Below are positions 35,509-46,878 of a stretch of 64,000 nt of DNA, one piece after another (within the stretch, counting starts at the first letter, position 1; every line of letters starts with the position of its first letter). Under the pieces are notes generated by a model. That model did no database searches. It was given only the letters and a program-made list of their open reading frames with translations, and was not told where the DNA came from. The DNA comes from Caprimulgus europaeus (taxonomy: Eukaryota > Chordata > Aves > Caprimulgiformes > Caprimulgidae), in assembly GCA_907165065.1 (NCBI GenBank), contig OU015524.1:28008295-28072294 (forward strand), read 5' to 3'. The position numbers and the translations under genes were made by a program.

Positions 35509-38170
35509 GTACCTGGTACTTGCTGCTTTTGCTTGAGCATCCTAGAAGTTATAGGTATTTCTTGGCTTCAGAGGTATGAGAGCTACTGCACTCAGATAAA
35601 CTGCAGTTTTAGAGATGAATAATCAGCTGCTTACAAGAATATTTCAGTTGGCTTCCATGAGATTCTGTGTTGCTGTTGTTTCGTTTTACTATTTCTAAAT
35701 GCTCTGTTATGGATCAGCTCCTATATAGAGATGTCCTCCAGACTAAAGCTTTGTCCAGTTTTAAAGATGGGTTTCATTAGGTCATCAGATCACTGCTTAT
35801 TCTGAGTCTAAGTCACTGATACTTAAGTGATTCAGAGAACCTAGCTAATTCATGAAAGCTGGGGGTATCCAGGATGTTATGATTTGTCCCAGAACTGTCC
35901 TAAGAAGGAGTTAAATATTACAAAGAGCTGGGAATCCCCATGTCTGTTCTGTGGCAAAGACATTAGATTCCAAATTATCACAAATGCAGTGTCTTTCCCA
36001 AAACACAAACACCCTTCTGACCTCTCTAATTTTTAGATACAAACTAAGAATCTTTTCATGATAATCAGAGTCAAGTATCAGTTCCAGAAAGCCATCACTA
36101 TGCATTATAGGCACTTATGCACATTAGAAAACAAAACAAAACAAACAATCCACTTTCCAGGATTAATGCTATGAAACATTTTATGGGTGGTCCATAAGTG
36201 GGCAGAATGTTGCACTAATGTGTGACTGCATGGCAATTAAGCTTAATTAGGGAAGGTTTTGAAAAAGACAGATGAAAGTAAATTATGGGAACAAAAGCAA
36301 CTGTGCTTTTGGGGACCACATTCTGCTATGCTAGTTCAGTAAAGTGTTGCTAAAAATGTCCCGTCTGCCGCATTCTGACGCACATCCAACAGTTTGTCAA
36401 ACCAAGAGGTTTTTTTCTCTAGGAGGGGGAATCTCTTAGGAGCATATTCTTCATCTGGTCTCTGGTGAACTCACTGGTTTCTTCAGGAGACAGCTGTGCT
36501 TCCATAAGAAGAGCAGCAGATGACCCTTAATACATGGACATCTGGTTTAGTTTAGCATTGCCTCTTTTCTACATGGAGTAGCAAAGGTAATGATGAATGT
36601 GAGTTTTCATTTTCATGTGTGCACTGGGGGAATTTTTTTCACAATTTCATATTTTTTATGCTTTCTCAGATTTACAAGCGAGCATCCCATGTGGAACATC
36701 TGATTCTAGTTTCAGTGACTTACCCTGGTGAGAAAACCCTCGTAAGCAGACCCGGAGCAGTTCCCAGGCTTCCACACTGCATGGTTCGAGGGCATCCTAT
36801 CAAACAGCCTCTTTAAGAGAAGAGGACTTCGGGGTTTCTGTGTTCAGTGACAGAGCTAGGTCCCTATTCTGTCTCCAAGAGAATTTTAAGGGAAACAAAA
36901 TTTAACAAGCTGAAATCCTCAGTGAAAATCCTCATTTTTTTTCTGCTCTGGACTAGATGGTTGTTACTGCAGGCACCAGTATAATTTGCTATGTTACACT
37001 GGTTTTTATTAAATTATGGAAAATAATTAAGTAGAAAAGCAGGAGGAAAAGGCTATGCAGTCAGATCTTTTTTTTAGTTTGGATAGTGTCTGGTATGGCT
37101 TTCCACCAGGACACTGGGATGTTTTTTTCCCCTAATGAACTTTTTACGTCTGAGATGAAATACAGATTCTGTGGACAATTTATTAAGAAAAACACCAGTT
37201 TAATGTGAACAGTTTTCAGACCAACAGGGAATTTATATGTGGAAATCATATATGGGTATAGGAAAACACCTCATAAAATGAATGGCTAGATGGTCAGCAG
37301 CTGTAATTTATGTGCATTCTTTTTTAATAAAAAAAGTGTGTTCAGATCAATCTTTTCTTTTTTTATTGCAGCTCAGCAAGGTAGCCTCTAGTGTAGTTGT
37401 TTAACCTTCTGACTGTTTTGTTTTTGAAAAAGAAAGCTAAAACTAGGACTTTATGTTTTCAGTTACAAAGCTTATTCATATGTGAAAGGTGCAGTGAGGA
37501 CACCATTCTACCGTTAAAGAAGCTGAAGTAAGTGTTGATAAAAGTATCACACATAAAAGAGTGTATTAAAATGAAAATGGAGAGAGAAAAGGATGGTAAA
37601 TAGGAAAAAAAAAAACCCAAAACAACCTAATTCTGGGATTTGATGGCTGAGCACGAATGGCTGTGCACAGGTAATCCAGATACACTTCCTTATGCCTAAA
37701 CTCTGCATGTTAGAGCAAAATTTGCAATTGATGTGTGTGTCCGTAAATGACAATTTCCTGCAGGTCAAATTTTGTGTAAATAAATCAAATTTAAAATTAT
37801 ATACCTAGAAAGTATTATCTAACAAAACCTCTAGATGGGATCTCATATTTAGCACAAAATGTAATTTCTGAGGAGAGATCCCCTTAGCTGGGGAACGTTA
37901 CTCAGATCCTCTACTTGCCTCCATATCTGTAACTGGAAAGCAAAGGCTCAGCTGAAGAGGTGCTGGTACATGAGGTAACGAGAAACTCCAGGATATGCCT
38001 GGATTGGTGGTAACTTAAAACTTGTGCAGCGAGCTGGCACAATCTCCTTGGCAGAGTTATTACAAGCCCTCCATAGACTCATTCTTTCATGGAGATGATT
38101 AGACGTTTGTGGAAGCCTGATGCAGTTATGCAGCAGTAGACGAACAAACCATCTACTCACTAAAAGCCTA
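35509..38170. other. Non-coding stretch, nothing recognised
   Basis: No gene or repeat family is visible. A short A run followed by CCCAAAACAA occurs at 37604-37626. Frames such as 36619-36816 (plus) and 37547-37768 (minus) have no recognisable similarity. Confidence 0.5.
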
Positions 38171-38179
38171 AAAATAGTC

Positions 38180-38447
38180 TTTATTACTTCCTGTTAGGTC
38201 ACAGAAACATCACTCATCTGTCGTTTTGATGATAGCCACTCTCTTTTCATCTTCTTCGTCCTCCTGAAACGTTCTGCCCCACGCCTTTTTGACACATGCT
38301 GTAAATGCTTCCCTCTAGCCAGTTTCCCAAGATCTGCAGTGCTACTGCTGGCACCTCCTGCAGCAGCCAGGCCTCTGGGAGTCCCTGGGACCAACTCCAA
38401 AGGGAATTCTCAGAATTGAATAAACTAGTCAGGGTAAAGGCTGGCAT
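38180..38447 (-). other. Unrecognised minus-strand frame ending at a poly(A) signal
   Basis: The minus strand has a 68-codon frame (38194-38400) whose C-terminal half is strongly basic (KRRGAERFRRTKKMKREWLS). Its stop codon at 38194-38196 is followed 8 bases later by AATAAA (38185-38180). A second frame, 38247-38447, overlaps it. The basic composition and the poly(A) signal make a terminal exon conceivable. I know no matching protein, no clear splice acceptor is visible, and AATAAA is common at this base composition. I rate it as probably not a gene. Confidence 0.12.
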
Positions 38448-39954
38448 TCAGCTTTTGTTAAGTTAATGTCAGAGAGAATTCACCTGGATCAATACTCGCT
38501 ACTTAACAGGGCATTGGGATTTGGCCTTCTATGATTTGGTTAATTTCTAAATTATATTTTATGCCAGAATGCTGCAATGTTATGTGTTGGAAGATTTTAA
38601 ATTTTTACAGCTCATAGAAACTTGCAACAGCTGAAGCTATGCTTTCTACTCTCTCCCCATACCGCAAGATTTCACAAGGCTTTAAAGACAGAGAAATCGA
38701 GGCATATTAAAGGGACCTGCTGAAAAAATACACTAACGGAGCAAACAGGTTCATTATTCCCAGTTTTCTAGGAGATACATTCCAGTCTGTATGTGCTATA
38801 TTTCTGCAAGAGATGTTTAATATTTACAGATGGAGGAACTCAGGCTTGCTGGTTTTCTTGGATTCCTTTCTAACCTGCCCTCATTTATTTTTCCCCACCT
38901 CCTTTCCTCTTTTATGGCTTTCTGGTGAAAGTGCCCACAGCAGCCCCCTGTTTGGGATCCAGGAGTAATCCTTCACCACAGGAATAAGGTGAATGTCAGT
39001 GACAGCCACTGAAATGCCGAGATCACACATTCCCAGCACTCTGCCCTGCCAGCGGTGGGAGGAAACTCCAGTTTATGTTAATAAGGTATGGAGGGTGGCC
39101 AAAATATTTTGTGAGTTTTCCGGCTCAAAAGGGTAATGAAGCTACCTCTGTCTCAGTATGCTGGCACGGGAGCAAGCTAAACAACTGGGAAATGTGTTTC
39201 AAAGGAGAAGTACAGAGCACAAACTCCCTGGGTTTTGCACTTCCACTGGAGGCTGAGCTTTGCCTCTTTGCACTTTTTTTCCAGGCTGGCTGCTCCCCTT
39301 TGCACAAAAAGAGGGATGGATGGGGGAGGGCAGGGGGGTTGTTTCTGCGGATTAGTTTCAGACAGCTCTCGTCAGACTGAAAGTTACACTGGAAAGTATT
39401 TCTTAGTTTATACCAAAATAATGAATTGTTTAATATGTAAAGTAAACCCAGAAAGTTATTCCTGTAAATTTGGTTTAAAATCTACCTATTTATTAGCCCT
39501 GAGCAAAAGAAACCTCCACACTGCTGTGAGCACAGTCAGATTCTTTGGGCTCGCTTCAAAAAGCTCGTTCTTTTTGTCATTCTTCTCTGACCTCCTCCCT
39601 GCTAGTCCCAAGATGAAAAGCAAGCCAAAGATCTGCTGAGAAATGGGCCAAGCCATTGCTGACCTTTGCAAATCCAATTTCTTCAAAGCAAGAGCTAATC
39701 GACATGTTCCCACGCTGTGTATTGCTGAAACCTACGATGCAATTCAAGGAATGAATTCACCATGGTGCAATCTCATTTTGAATCCAGTTTTCTTGCTATG
39801 TGTCAGAGGGTGAAGGAGGCAGAGCTTGATAGAAGTTATAAACAGCAGTCACACATAAGTTTCACAAACCCCATAAGTCTGTCTTAGAAAGATTTTGTAC
39901 TTTGGAGAGGCTCCTTTCCTTAAAATTTAAAATGCATTAGCCTCCCTGCTTCTA
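38448..39954. other. Non-coding stretch, nothing recognised
   Basis: A GC-richer patch around 38930-39360 carries overlapping frames on both strands (101 and 134 codons plus, 60 minus) without recognisable products. It could be a decayed repeat or a transcribed non-coding exon; nothing decides between these. Confidence 0.45.
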
Positions 39955-39977
39955 CCTCCCCCACCCGCCCCCCCGCT
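39955..39977 (-). other. G-run cluster with quadruplex potential
   Basis: The plus strand is C-rich (C2-T-C5-A-C3-G-C7). The minus strand therefore reads G7-C-G3-T-G5-A-G2, which offers four runs of at least three G within 17 bases when the G7 is split. This fits the usual pattern for an intramolecular G-quadruplex with very short loops. It lies about 70 bases upstream of the CR1 tail at 40045, in otherwise AT-rich DNA. Confidence 0.6.
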
Positions 39978-40044
39978 CAAAATCAGAGAGACATTTTGTA
40001 GTGATTTAAAAGAAATATAAGCTAGTGAGAGTTTGTACTGAATC

Positions 40045-40120
40045 AGGGGGATTGGACTAGATGATCTTTCGAGGTCCCTTTCAATCCCTAACATTCTGTG
40101 ATTCTGCGTGATTCTGTGAT
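40045..40120 (+). mobile_element. CR1 3' end, strongly 5'-truncated
   Basis: 'gggggattggactagatgat' followed by 'gaggtccctttcaatccc' and the tail 'attctgtgattctgcgtg' (40046-40111) is the terminal signature of an avian CR1 on the plus strand. Only the last 75 bases or so are present, so the copy is severely 5'-truncated and codes for nothing. The tail holds about three imperfect copies of an ATTCTGTG-type unit, as is typical for CR1. Confidence 0.9.
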
Positions 40121-43100
40121 CTACAAGTAGAAAAAAATAGCTGTCTGGGCATATTATCTAACGTGTAACCAAGGTGCCTGTCTGGGGAGATTCGCATGCA
40201 CAGGAGCTATAGGTGAATGGGGTGGTGATACAGGGAGAGCTTTAAAATTCATATTTAAAAATTCACATTCTCTCTCTATCAGATTTGGGATGAGTGCTAT
40301 TCCTGTTTTACAGCAGTGAGAGCAGGTTCCAGTTACCCTCTGTGGAAGTTTTGCAATCTCTGCTAGGTACCTCCAGGATCTGCTCAGGAAAGGCCTATTG
40401 GCATTCCTCACCTCAATCTTATAATCTTCTTTCAACAGGTGTGTGGAGACTGGCCCCCCTCCCTCTGTTTTCCAGAAGGAGCTGCTGTTTGATTCCCACA
40501 CAGCTGACCCCAGCCCCGAGTAGCCTGAGAGACTGAACGTGAGTGAGCAGCGATGCACTGCAGCCTGCTTACATGCCCTGAGCTGTGCCTGCTTGCATAA
40601 CACTGCCACTTTTTGTCTGGGGCAAAAGGGACAGAAGAGGACTCTTGTTCCTCATTTAACTACTGTAGGGCATATGTCGCGAGCAGCACATCTCAAGGCC
40701 TTTCATCAGCATGGAAGAGAGGAATCATGTCATTCCCAGCGTGCAGTTGGGTTCAGTGTGCCTCTCTCAGGAGTCTGCCTCTCCAACTGGGAAGCAATGG
40801 CATAGCAGACAGCAGCCAAGCTGTTCCACGTGCCTTACCACAGACCTCCTAGTGTGCAGTGTATCCAGCCGGTTTGGTTGTCCAGTAGAACCAGAGATAT
40901 TGCACCTATTTATTTATTTCATTATCATATTCATTGCACAAGTGTAATTCCATTAGAGCTGATGTAATGGAGAATCAAGCCCTTGGGCTAATGAGCTAAA
41001 CTAAGCCCTGGGTGTGTAAGCTGAAGACTTTCAGAGAAAGCCTCAATGCTCTCATTTTCTAGTTGTCCTTAGCAAAGGAAATGAAAAATGTATCATTATT
41101 CTTGAGATTACTAAATGAAGCAAGTAATTTTTAAAATAACCATGAACAGTAAATTTCATCCATTCATGACTGGTTTATAAAAGAGTTTGCTAACTAACCA
41201 GATCTGGAGAACTTTCTTTCTCAGCAAGTATTGCAATAAGAGAATTGTTTGGGGTTTTATTACTTTCTCAATATTTTTGTTGTTCTCTTTCCCAAGACAT
41301 GATTAGATTTTCCAGTCTTCTAAACATCAAAGATTTTGGAGAAGAGATTGTATGAACTGGATAGGTAACAGCTGTTACCGGACGGATTTACTGGTGGAAA
41401 GGGGAGAGGGCTAATTTGTCTTATATGCTTCCTCCCACTACTGGCACCTTTCACTGGGGCACACTGTTCCTGTCCTGTAACAGGGAATATCTTTGCACAG
41501 AGGGAGCCCTTGTCCACAGCATTACACCTACCTTTGGGTTTTGCTATTGTTGATAAGTAACTTTTCCAAATGCCTCCATCATAACTGTTTTATCTGGTCT
41601 TCCAGTAGTTTATTAGAGAGAAAAGAACAGGAGAGCAGCTCTAACTTTGTTAGTTAATAGCACTGATTGACAGATTTGCACTTCTGACCTTTTCAATTCA
41701 GAAGTGTTGGGTTTGTTTGCTCCACTGCTGGATGTCTCAAGACACTTTAAATTGAATTTATTTCCCTAAAACAAAAAAATTGTACATTGAATTCCACTAG
41801 AAGAGTTGCACAGGACTAAAGCAGTTTCAGCTTGAATAAACTGCATTATCTCTGTTGCACCCTCCTATTTAACATGGATGTGAAGGTTTGCATGAATCCT
41901 CTTTAGTTCCTCCTCTGGCGTAAAATTACTTGTGCTCCTCTTTTAGATTACTCACTATCTAGGACACATCTTGGAGGGGAAATGATGATTTGCAGTATTG
42001 CAAAGTACTAGCTGGGGAAATACATTTTGTGCATGTAGAATATTGTGACTTTTGCATATTGCTATGCCAACAATATTTGATCCCATTCAGATAACGGTAA
42101 AGCAATCTACAGCTTTGACCACATTCAAAGAAAGGCGCACTACTTCTCTTTCATATTTTAGGTTTGAACTACTTGCTTTCACATTTGCATGTTGTGTTTT
42201 TAAGTACCTACCCTCACGCTCTTCAAGCTCCAGCAAAAGACAGTAATTGCAACATAGATTGTCTGCAAAATATGTCCTATGAATATTTTAAGACACCAAA
42301 TCTGATCTAAAATTTTAAGAGAGAGACTGACATCTTCTCAAGCTAGCCTACTGCTTCCTGAGGTAGCCTAGGTTAATATTTTTATTCCTTCCCCAGACTG
42401 AGCAACATCAGAATCCACTGCCATTGCGGGAGAGAAGACTGGCTCCACCCAGTCTATGAGGATCCTTGGACCTTTGCAAAAATACTCAGATTCTCATAGG
42501 CTTTGAGCCTTTTCTTTAAGCTGGCTTGGAGGGACTGAGGTACCTCATCTGGGAGAAAACCACCGGAGCAGATAGTCCATGTCAAAGGCTACTGGGCTGC
42601 TGTCAGAATGAGTCTTGGCTGGAGAAGGACAGAACGGAAGCCATGTCCAAAAAAAATCTCTAATGTGATTTTGGTCTTTTTTTCATTATGCTCTAGGCCT
42701 TAATTAATGTCAAACTTTTTTCTTCTGTCTCCTTCATCTGCTCTCTGACTACTGCTGCATATATTTAAAGCAAATGACCCAAAAAGAGAGGAAGTCCTTT
42801 TAAAAGAGCTCCTGAACTTTTGTGCTCAGCCCAGAATACACACACAATTTTTGCACATCCAGTGGAGAAATGAGAACAGCTCTGCCAGCTTCAAGATTAA
42901 ATTCTCCATCTTTAATGAGTGTTTAGACTCCAATAAAGATCAAGCTTCAAAGCCAAAGAAAAAACTACAGAGGAGGCTCACAGACTAGGTGGGCACTTTG
43001 CTGCAAGAGCAGGAGAGTAAGGCTTGACTATTGCTCCTTTTATAGTGGGGAATTTGCCATTCAGTTGGCACTGTAAACAGAGCAAAGAGGTTTTACCACA

Positions 43101-46100
43101 AAGAAATATGAAAATATGTGATTTTGAAAAATCTGAAGGAGCTGATAGGATTTATGTTCCAGAAACTAAACTGCTATAATAATTGTTTTCCCCTTTGTTC
43201 ATTTTGTCTGATTATTGTTCAGAGCCAAAAATATTTCAGTAGCTTGCAAAGCTGGAAGCTACCTAATTATCAAAATGGACTCTAGATCATGAAGGGAGGG
43301 CAATAAATATATTTTTTTTTCTTTAGGATGTTGTTAATTTGTATTGCTTGCCAGTTTAATAAAACTTTTTTTTTTTAATTTGAGAAGAGGTAGAAAAAAA
43401 ATCCTTGCTTTGAAGAAAAAAAGTTTGCTGTGTACAATTCATACAAAAAAGAAAGAAGTGTCTGACTAATAATGAAAAGTACGGTGACATCTAGATTGCA
43501 GGCCCTATTTTACATATAGCTCTCTCCGTATGCCAAGTTAGGACTGATGCAGATGAATGTCACCCTAACATCCTACTTATGCTGAAAAATTACTCCTGTT
43601 ATCTTGGGTTCCCCAGGTCCTGTACTAACACAGAATTAAGCACACTTAGCACTTGTAAATCCTCAAAGATTGGTGTAAATCATTACTTTTTAATGATATA
43701 TTAAACAGGACAATCTCTGGCATGCAGAAGAGGAGATCTTGTTGGTAAGCCTAAGAATCAGCAGGAGCCTGTGGAAGTGGTTGTACCAAATGATTGCCAA
43801 GCTTTGAAAGCAATAGAAAATTCAGGTACAGTATCTCATAGATTGCCGTCATTTTTAAAGTGAGATTTTTTAGCTTGTGCTCAGGCTTGTACAGATAGTT
43901 TATGTCAAGTTAAAGCTACATAAAATATTTGGTAGAGAATTGGTAGAGAAACAGTGAGATTTAATGTATATAGCCAACAGGGAATTAAAGATCTGTGGCT
44001 TTGCAACTCCACTGTGAACACATAACAATATTTTTCTTTTAACATAGTTGCATCTTCCTAAAATCTGTTAAACTGCAGCTTGCAGAGGAAGTCTAAAGCA
44101 CAGGGCAAATTAAAGTTCAGTAACCCTGAAAGGACAATTTGCTCTAACCAGGGCTGTATTACTTACAGGAAAAAGAATTGAGATTACTGATGGCTCACTG
44201 CACAGAAGCAGCATTTACTATGATGGAAAAGTGTATACCATGGATTAACTCTCAGTTTTGTGCTGAGCTGTTTCTCATTTTGCATGGCCAACACTTTGAT
44301 CCATGTTATAATGTAGGTACATACAATCCTGGGAAACTTGCTACCCCAGACTAAAGATTAAATAAATTAATTGTAGGTATTCGGACAGGCATTTTTCAAA
44401 CCAATTTAATTATGTTTCATTGTTTACGTCCTGTCTTTCTGTGAGTATTGCATCCAGAGATAATTTAAGAGTACAACCTGCTTGTAGGCTTAAGTATGTG
44501 GGATATTTGAAAGAAAATGGAAAATTGGTTAGTTGTTACAGTTTATTACTCCAGAACATTCAAACTTGAATATCATAGTGTTTTTCAGTTAAGGAACTTA
44601 CTTTTTTAATAAATTTCTGTCTCTAATTTTGCCATTCCTACGCCTGTAAATGCATATAGTCCCATGTTGTTTAGGAATGAATGATAGCATTGCAGTGATT
44701 TCGGACAGATTTTGAGCTCTGCTATACTCCTATAACATCTCAGAATTTCCAGGGGCTTCAGAAGGGTTGTTCCAGATTTACAGTTGTAGAACATTGGCAA
44801 AATGTTACATCTGCATTCAGAGCTAATGGTTTAGTCCTCCATGTCCCTGAACTGGTTACCCAGTCCAGTTCTTAATGCGGTTTTAACTGTTGCACTCACA
44901 ACTTTTATGAATTTCATATAACATCAGATGATGGTAAGTAGGTGTAAACCAAGCTTTTAAAGAAGGAAACTGCTGATATTTTTTACTAATTTCCAAATCT
45001 ATTATGTCACTAGTACTCATTGGGAAAGTTCTGGTTTACAAAATAGGATCTCATGATGTGTTTTATCTTATTGGCTTCTTGCCATATTGCCAGAATGCAG
45101 TGTATTCAGATAGAGGCAACCAAAATGCATGCTTCAGCAGCCTATGTATGCAGAGAAAGAGTGCAAAGCTGGTTTTCATTTTCTAGAAATAGATCCTAAT
45201 TACAGTATACCTCCAACTGAATGGCTTTTTATTATTGGTTTTGTGTTTTTGATTTTAATTGGGTTTTTTTGGTTTGATGTTTTTGCGGCATGTGTATCAT
45301 ATGCTCACAGGAAAAGTCCAAGTTTCAGAAATTTTCTTACAGTGAATTTAACGTTTTTGAAAGCTTTACTGGAAACAATCATTCTCTGCCTGCTCACAAA
45401 TGCAGTACCAACTCTTTCTGTACTATTCAGGAAAGATCCTTGACAAAAGACTATGTATTTTTTCCATTCTTGCTCAGAAGGTACTACTCTAGAAAAAAAA
45501 TGAGCTGTTTAGTCTTATGCTGATTTTCTAAGACTACAACAATCTGGGTCTTCAGGAAAAGCTATGAAGATCAGCCACTCAGCAATGTCTGTTCTTATCT
45601 TGAGCACTAATAGATTTTTCTCCTTGACATCTTTTCATCTTTTCCATCTAGCTATATCTATAAAATTAAAGATTAGTGACAGATACAGATACAATAATTT
45701 CCTTTTTTTTGGAAGTCCTTTATATTTTTCCCTTTTCTTCCCTATTTGGTTTGTATTTTCTCTCTGTTGAAAGAATGCAAATACCATTATACTCACTCCT
45801 CAGATGATTTTTCAAACCAATTATATTTGAATGGCTAGAAGTTAAAAGAAAAAACGTTTTTGATGAACCTCTGGTGGTATGCACTTTTCTTGTTTATTTG
45901 CATTTAGTCTTCTGTGATAATATTCCAGTAAGAACAGAGACAGGATTTTCATTTCCAAGAACTAGACTAATTTGTGAAACTGGAGGTGGAATACACAGTA
46001 TTACTTATCAGGTGATAGGATAGCACTCAGTGAAATAGCAAGGGGCATTTAACAGCTTTGCAGAAAGGATTATTTTTCTGAGAGCATTCAACCCAGATAG

Positions 46101-46411
46101 AACCAGGAAGTTTTGAAACTGTGCAGAAAGTCATGTCCTCCCGAGGTCTGGTCACTGTCTAGGTTAAGAGTTAGACATGGCTTAGACAAGGTTCACATCC
46201 TGATGTTTTGTCATCCATAGGTGAAGAAGCTGATACAAATTTCAGCATCTGATAGGCAGCTGGTACACAGTTTACTTGTTCTTAACCTTGTTAATTACTG
46301 CATTTTTTAAAATAATCTTTTTCAGCCTGCATGGTATAGCTCTGGCAATGCTTTTTATAGGGCTTTAGAGTTGTGCCTACCAACTAGTTTTGTTCTTGTT
46401 TCTGTGGCATT
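40121..46411. other. Long non-coding stretch, mostly unrecognised
   Basis: The minus-strand frame at 40154-40609 (151 codons) is overlapped by plus-strand frames (40294-40536, 40539-40805, 40613-40852) in a GC-richer patch, so I do not call it. ATTTATTTATTT occurs near 40907. An imperfect palindrome lies at 40949-40971. The remainder is AT-rich and unique-looking, with short A or T runs around 43310-43430. No gene or RNA gene is supported. Confidence 0.5.
40949..40971. repeat. Short inverted repeat, possible amniote palindromic repeat
   Basis: TCCATTA at 40949-40955 faces TAATGGA at 40965-40971. With its flanks ('agtgtaattccatta' before, 'gagaatcaagccc' after) it resembles the old amniote palindromic repeat that usually reads like 'gtgtaactccatt..aatggagttacac..agaatcaggccc'. 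The match is short and the family is recalled only in general form. Confidence 0.3.
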
Positions 46412-46850
46412 TTATAGAATCATAGAATGGTTTGGGTTGGAAGGGACCTTAAAGATCATCTAGTTCCAACCCCCTTCCAATAGATCAGGTTGCTCAAAGT
46501 CTCATCCAGCCTGTACTTGAACACTTCCAGGGAGGGGGCATCCACAACTTCCTTGAGCAACCTGTTCTAGTGTCTCACCACCCTGGTAGTGAAGAATTTC
46601 GTCCTAATATCTAATCTAAACCTACCCTCTTCCAGTTTGAAGCCATTACCCCTTGTTCTATCACTCCCTGCCTTTGTGAAAAGTACCTTCCCAGCCTTCC
46701 CATAGGCCCCTTCAGGTACTGGAAGGCTGCTATAAGGTCTCCCCGAAGCCTTCTCTTCTCCAGGCAGAATTGCCCCAACTCTCTCATCTTGTCCTTGTAG
46801 GAGAGGTGCTCCAGCCCTCAGATCATCCTTGTGGCCTTCTTCTGGACCTT
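46412..46850 (-). mobile_element. CR1 LINE 3' part, well preserved
   Basis: The low-coordinate end reads 'atagaatcatagaatggttt' followed by 'gggttggaagggacctta' (46414-46451). This is the reverse complement of the classic avian CR1 terminus with ATTCTATG tail units. The body follows the CR1 3' untranslated and ORF2-terminal region without large gaps: 'gttgctcaaagtctcatcc' (46490), 'gaagaatttcgtcctaata' (46592), 'gaagccttctcttctccagg' (46745), and 'gtggccttcttctggacc' (46831). Similarity ends near 46850, which is a 5' truncation. By eye it is among the least decayed CR1 copies here and so probably one of the youngest. It encodes no usable protein. Confidence 0.95.
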
Positions 46851-46878
46851 TTCCTCTGAATCATTTCCTCTGAATAAT
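46851..46878. repeat. 14-base tandem duplication at the CR1 5' junction
   Basis: TTCCTCTGAATCAT (46851-46864) is followed at once by TTCCTCTGAATAAT (46865-46878), a 13 of 14 match. It sits where recognisable CR1 sequence stops. It may be a small local duplication made during or after integration, or internal slippage. Confidence 0.75.

Noticed and set aside
36780..36792. GGTTCGAGG string like a tRNA T-loop
   Set aside because: No matching acceptor stem, anticodon arm or A-box is found at the right distance.
40154..40609. 151-codon minus-strand open frame
   Set aside because: Three plus-strand frames overlap it, no domain is recognisable, and the host segment is GC-richer, which lengthens chance frames.
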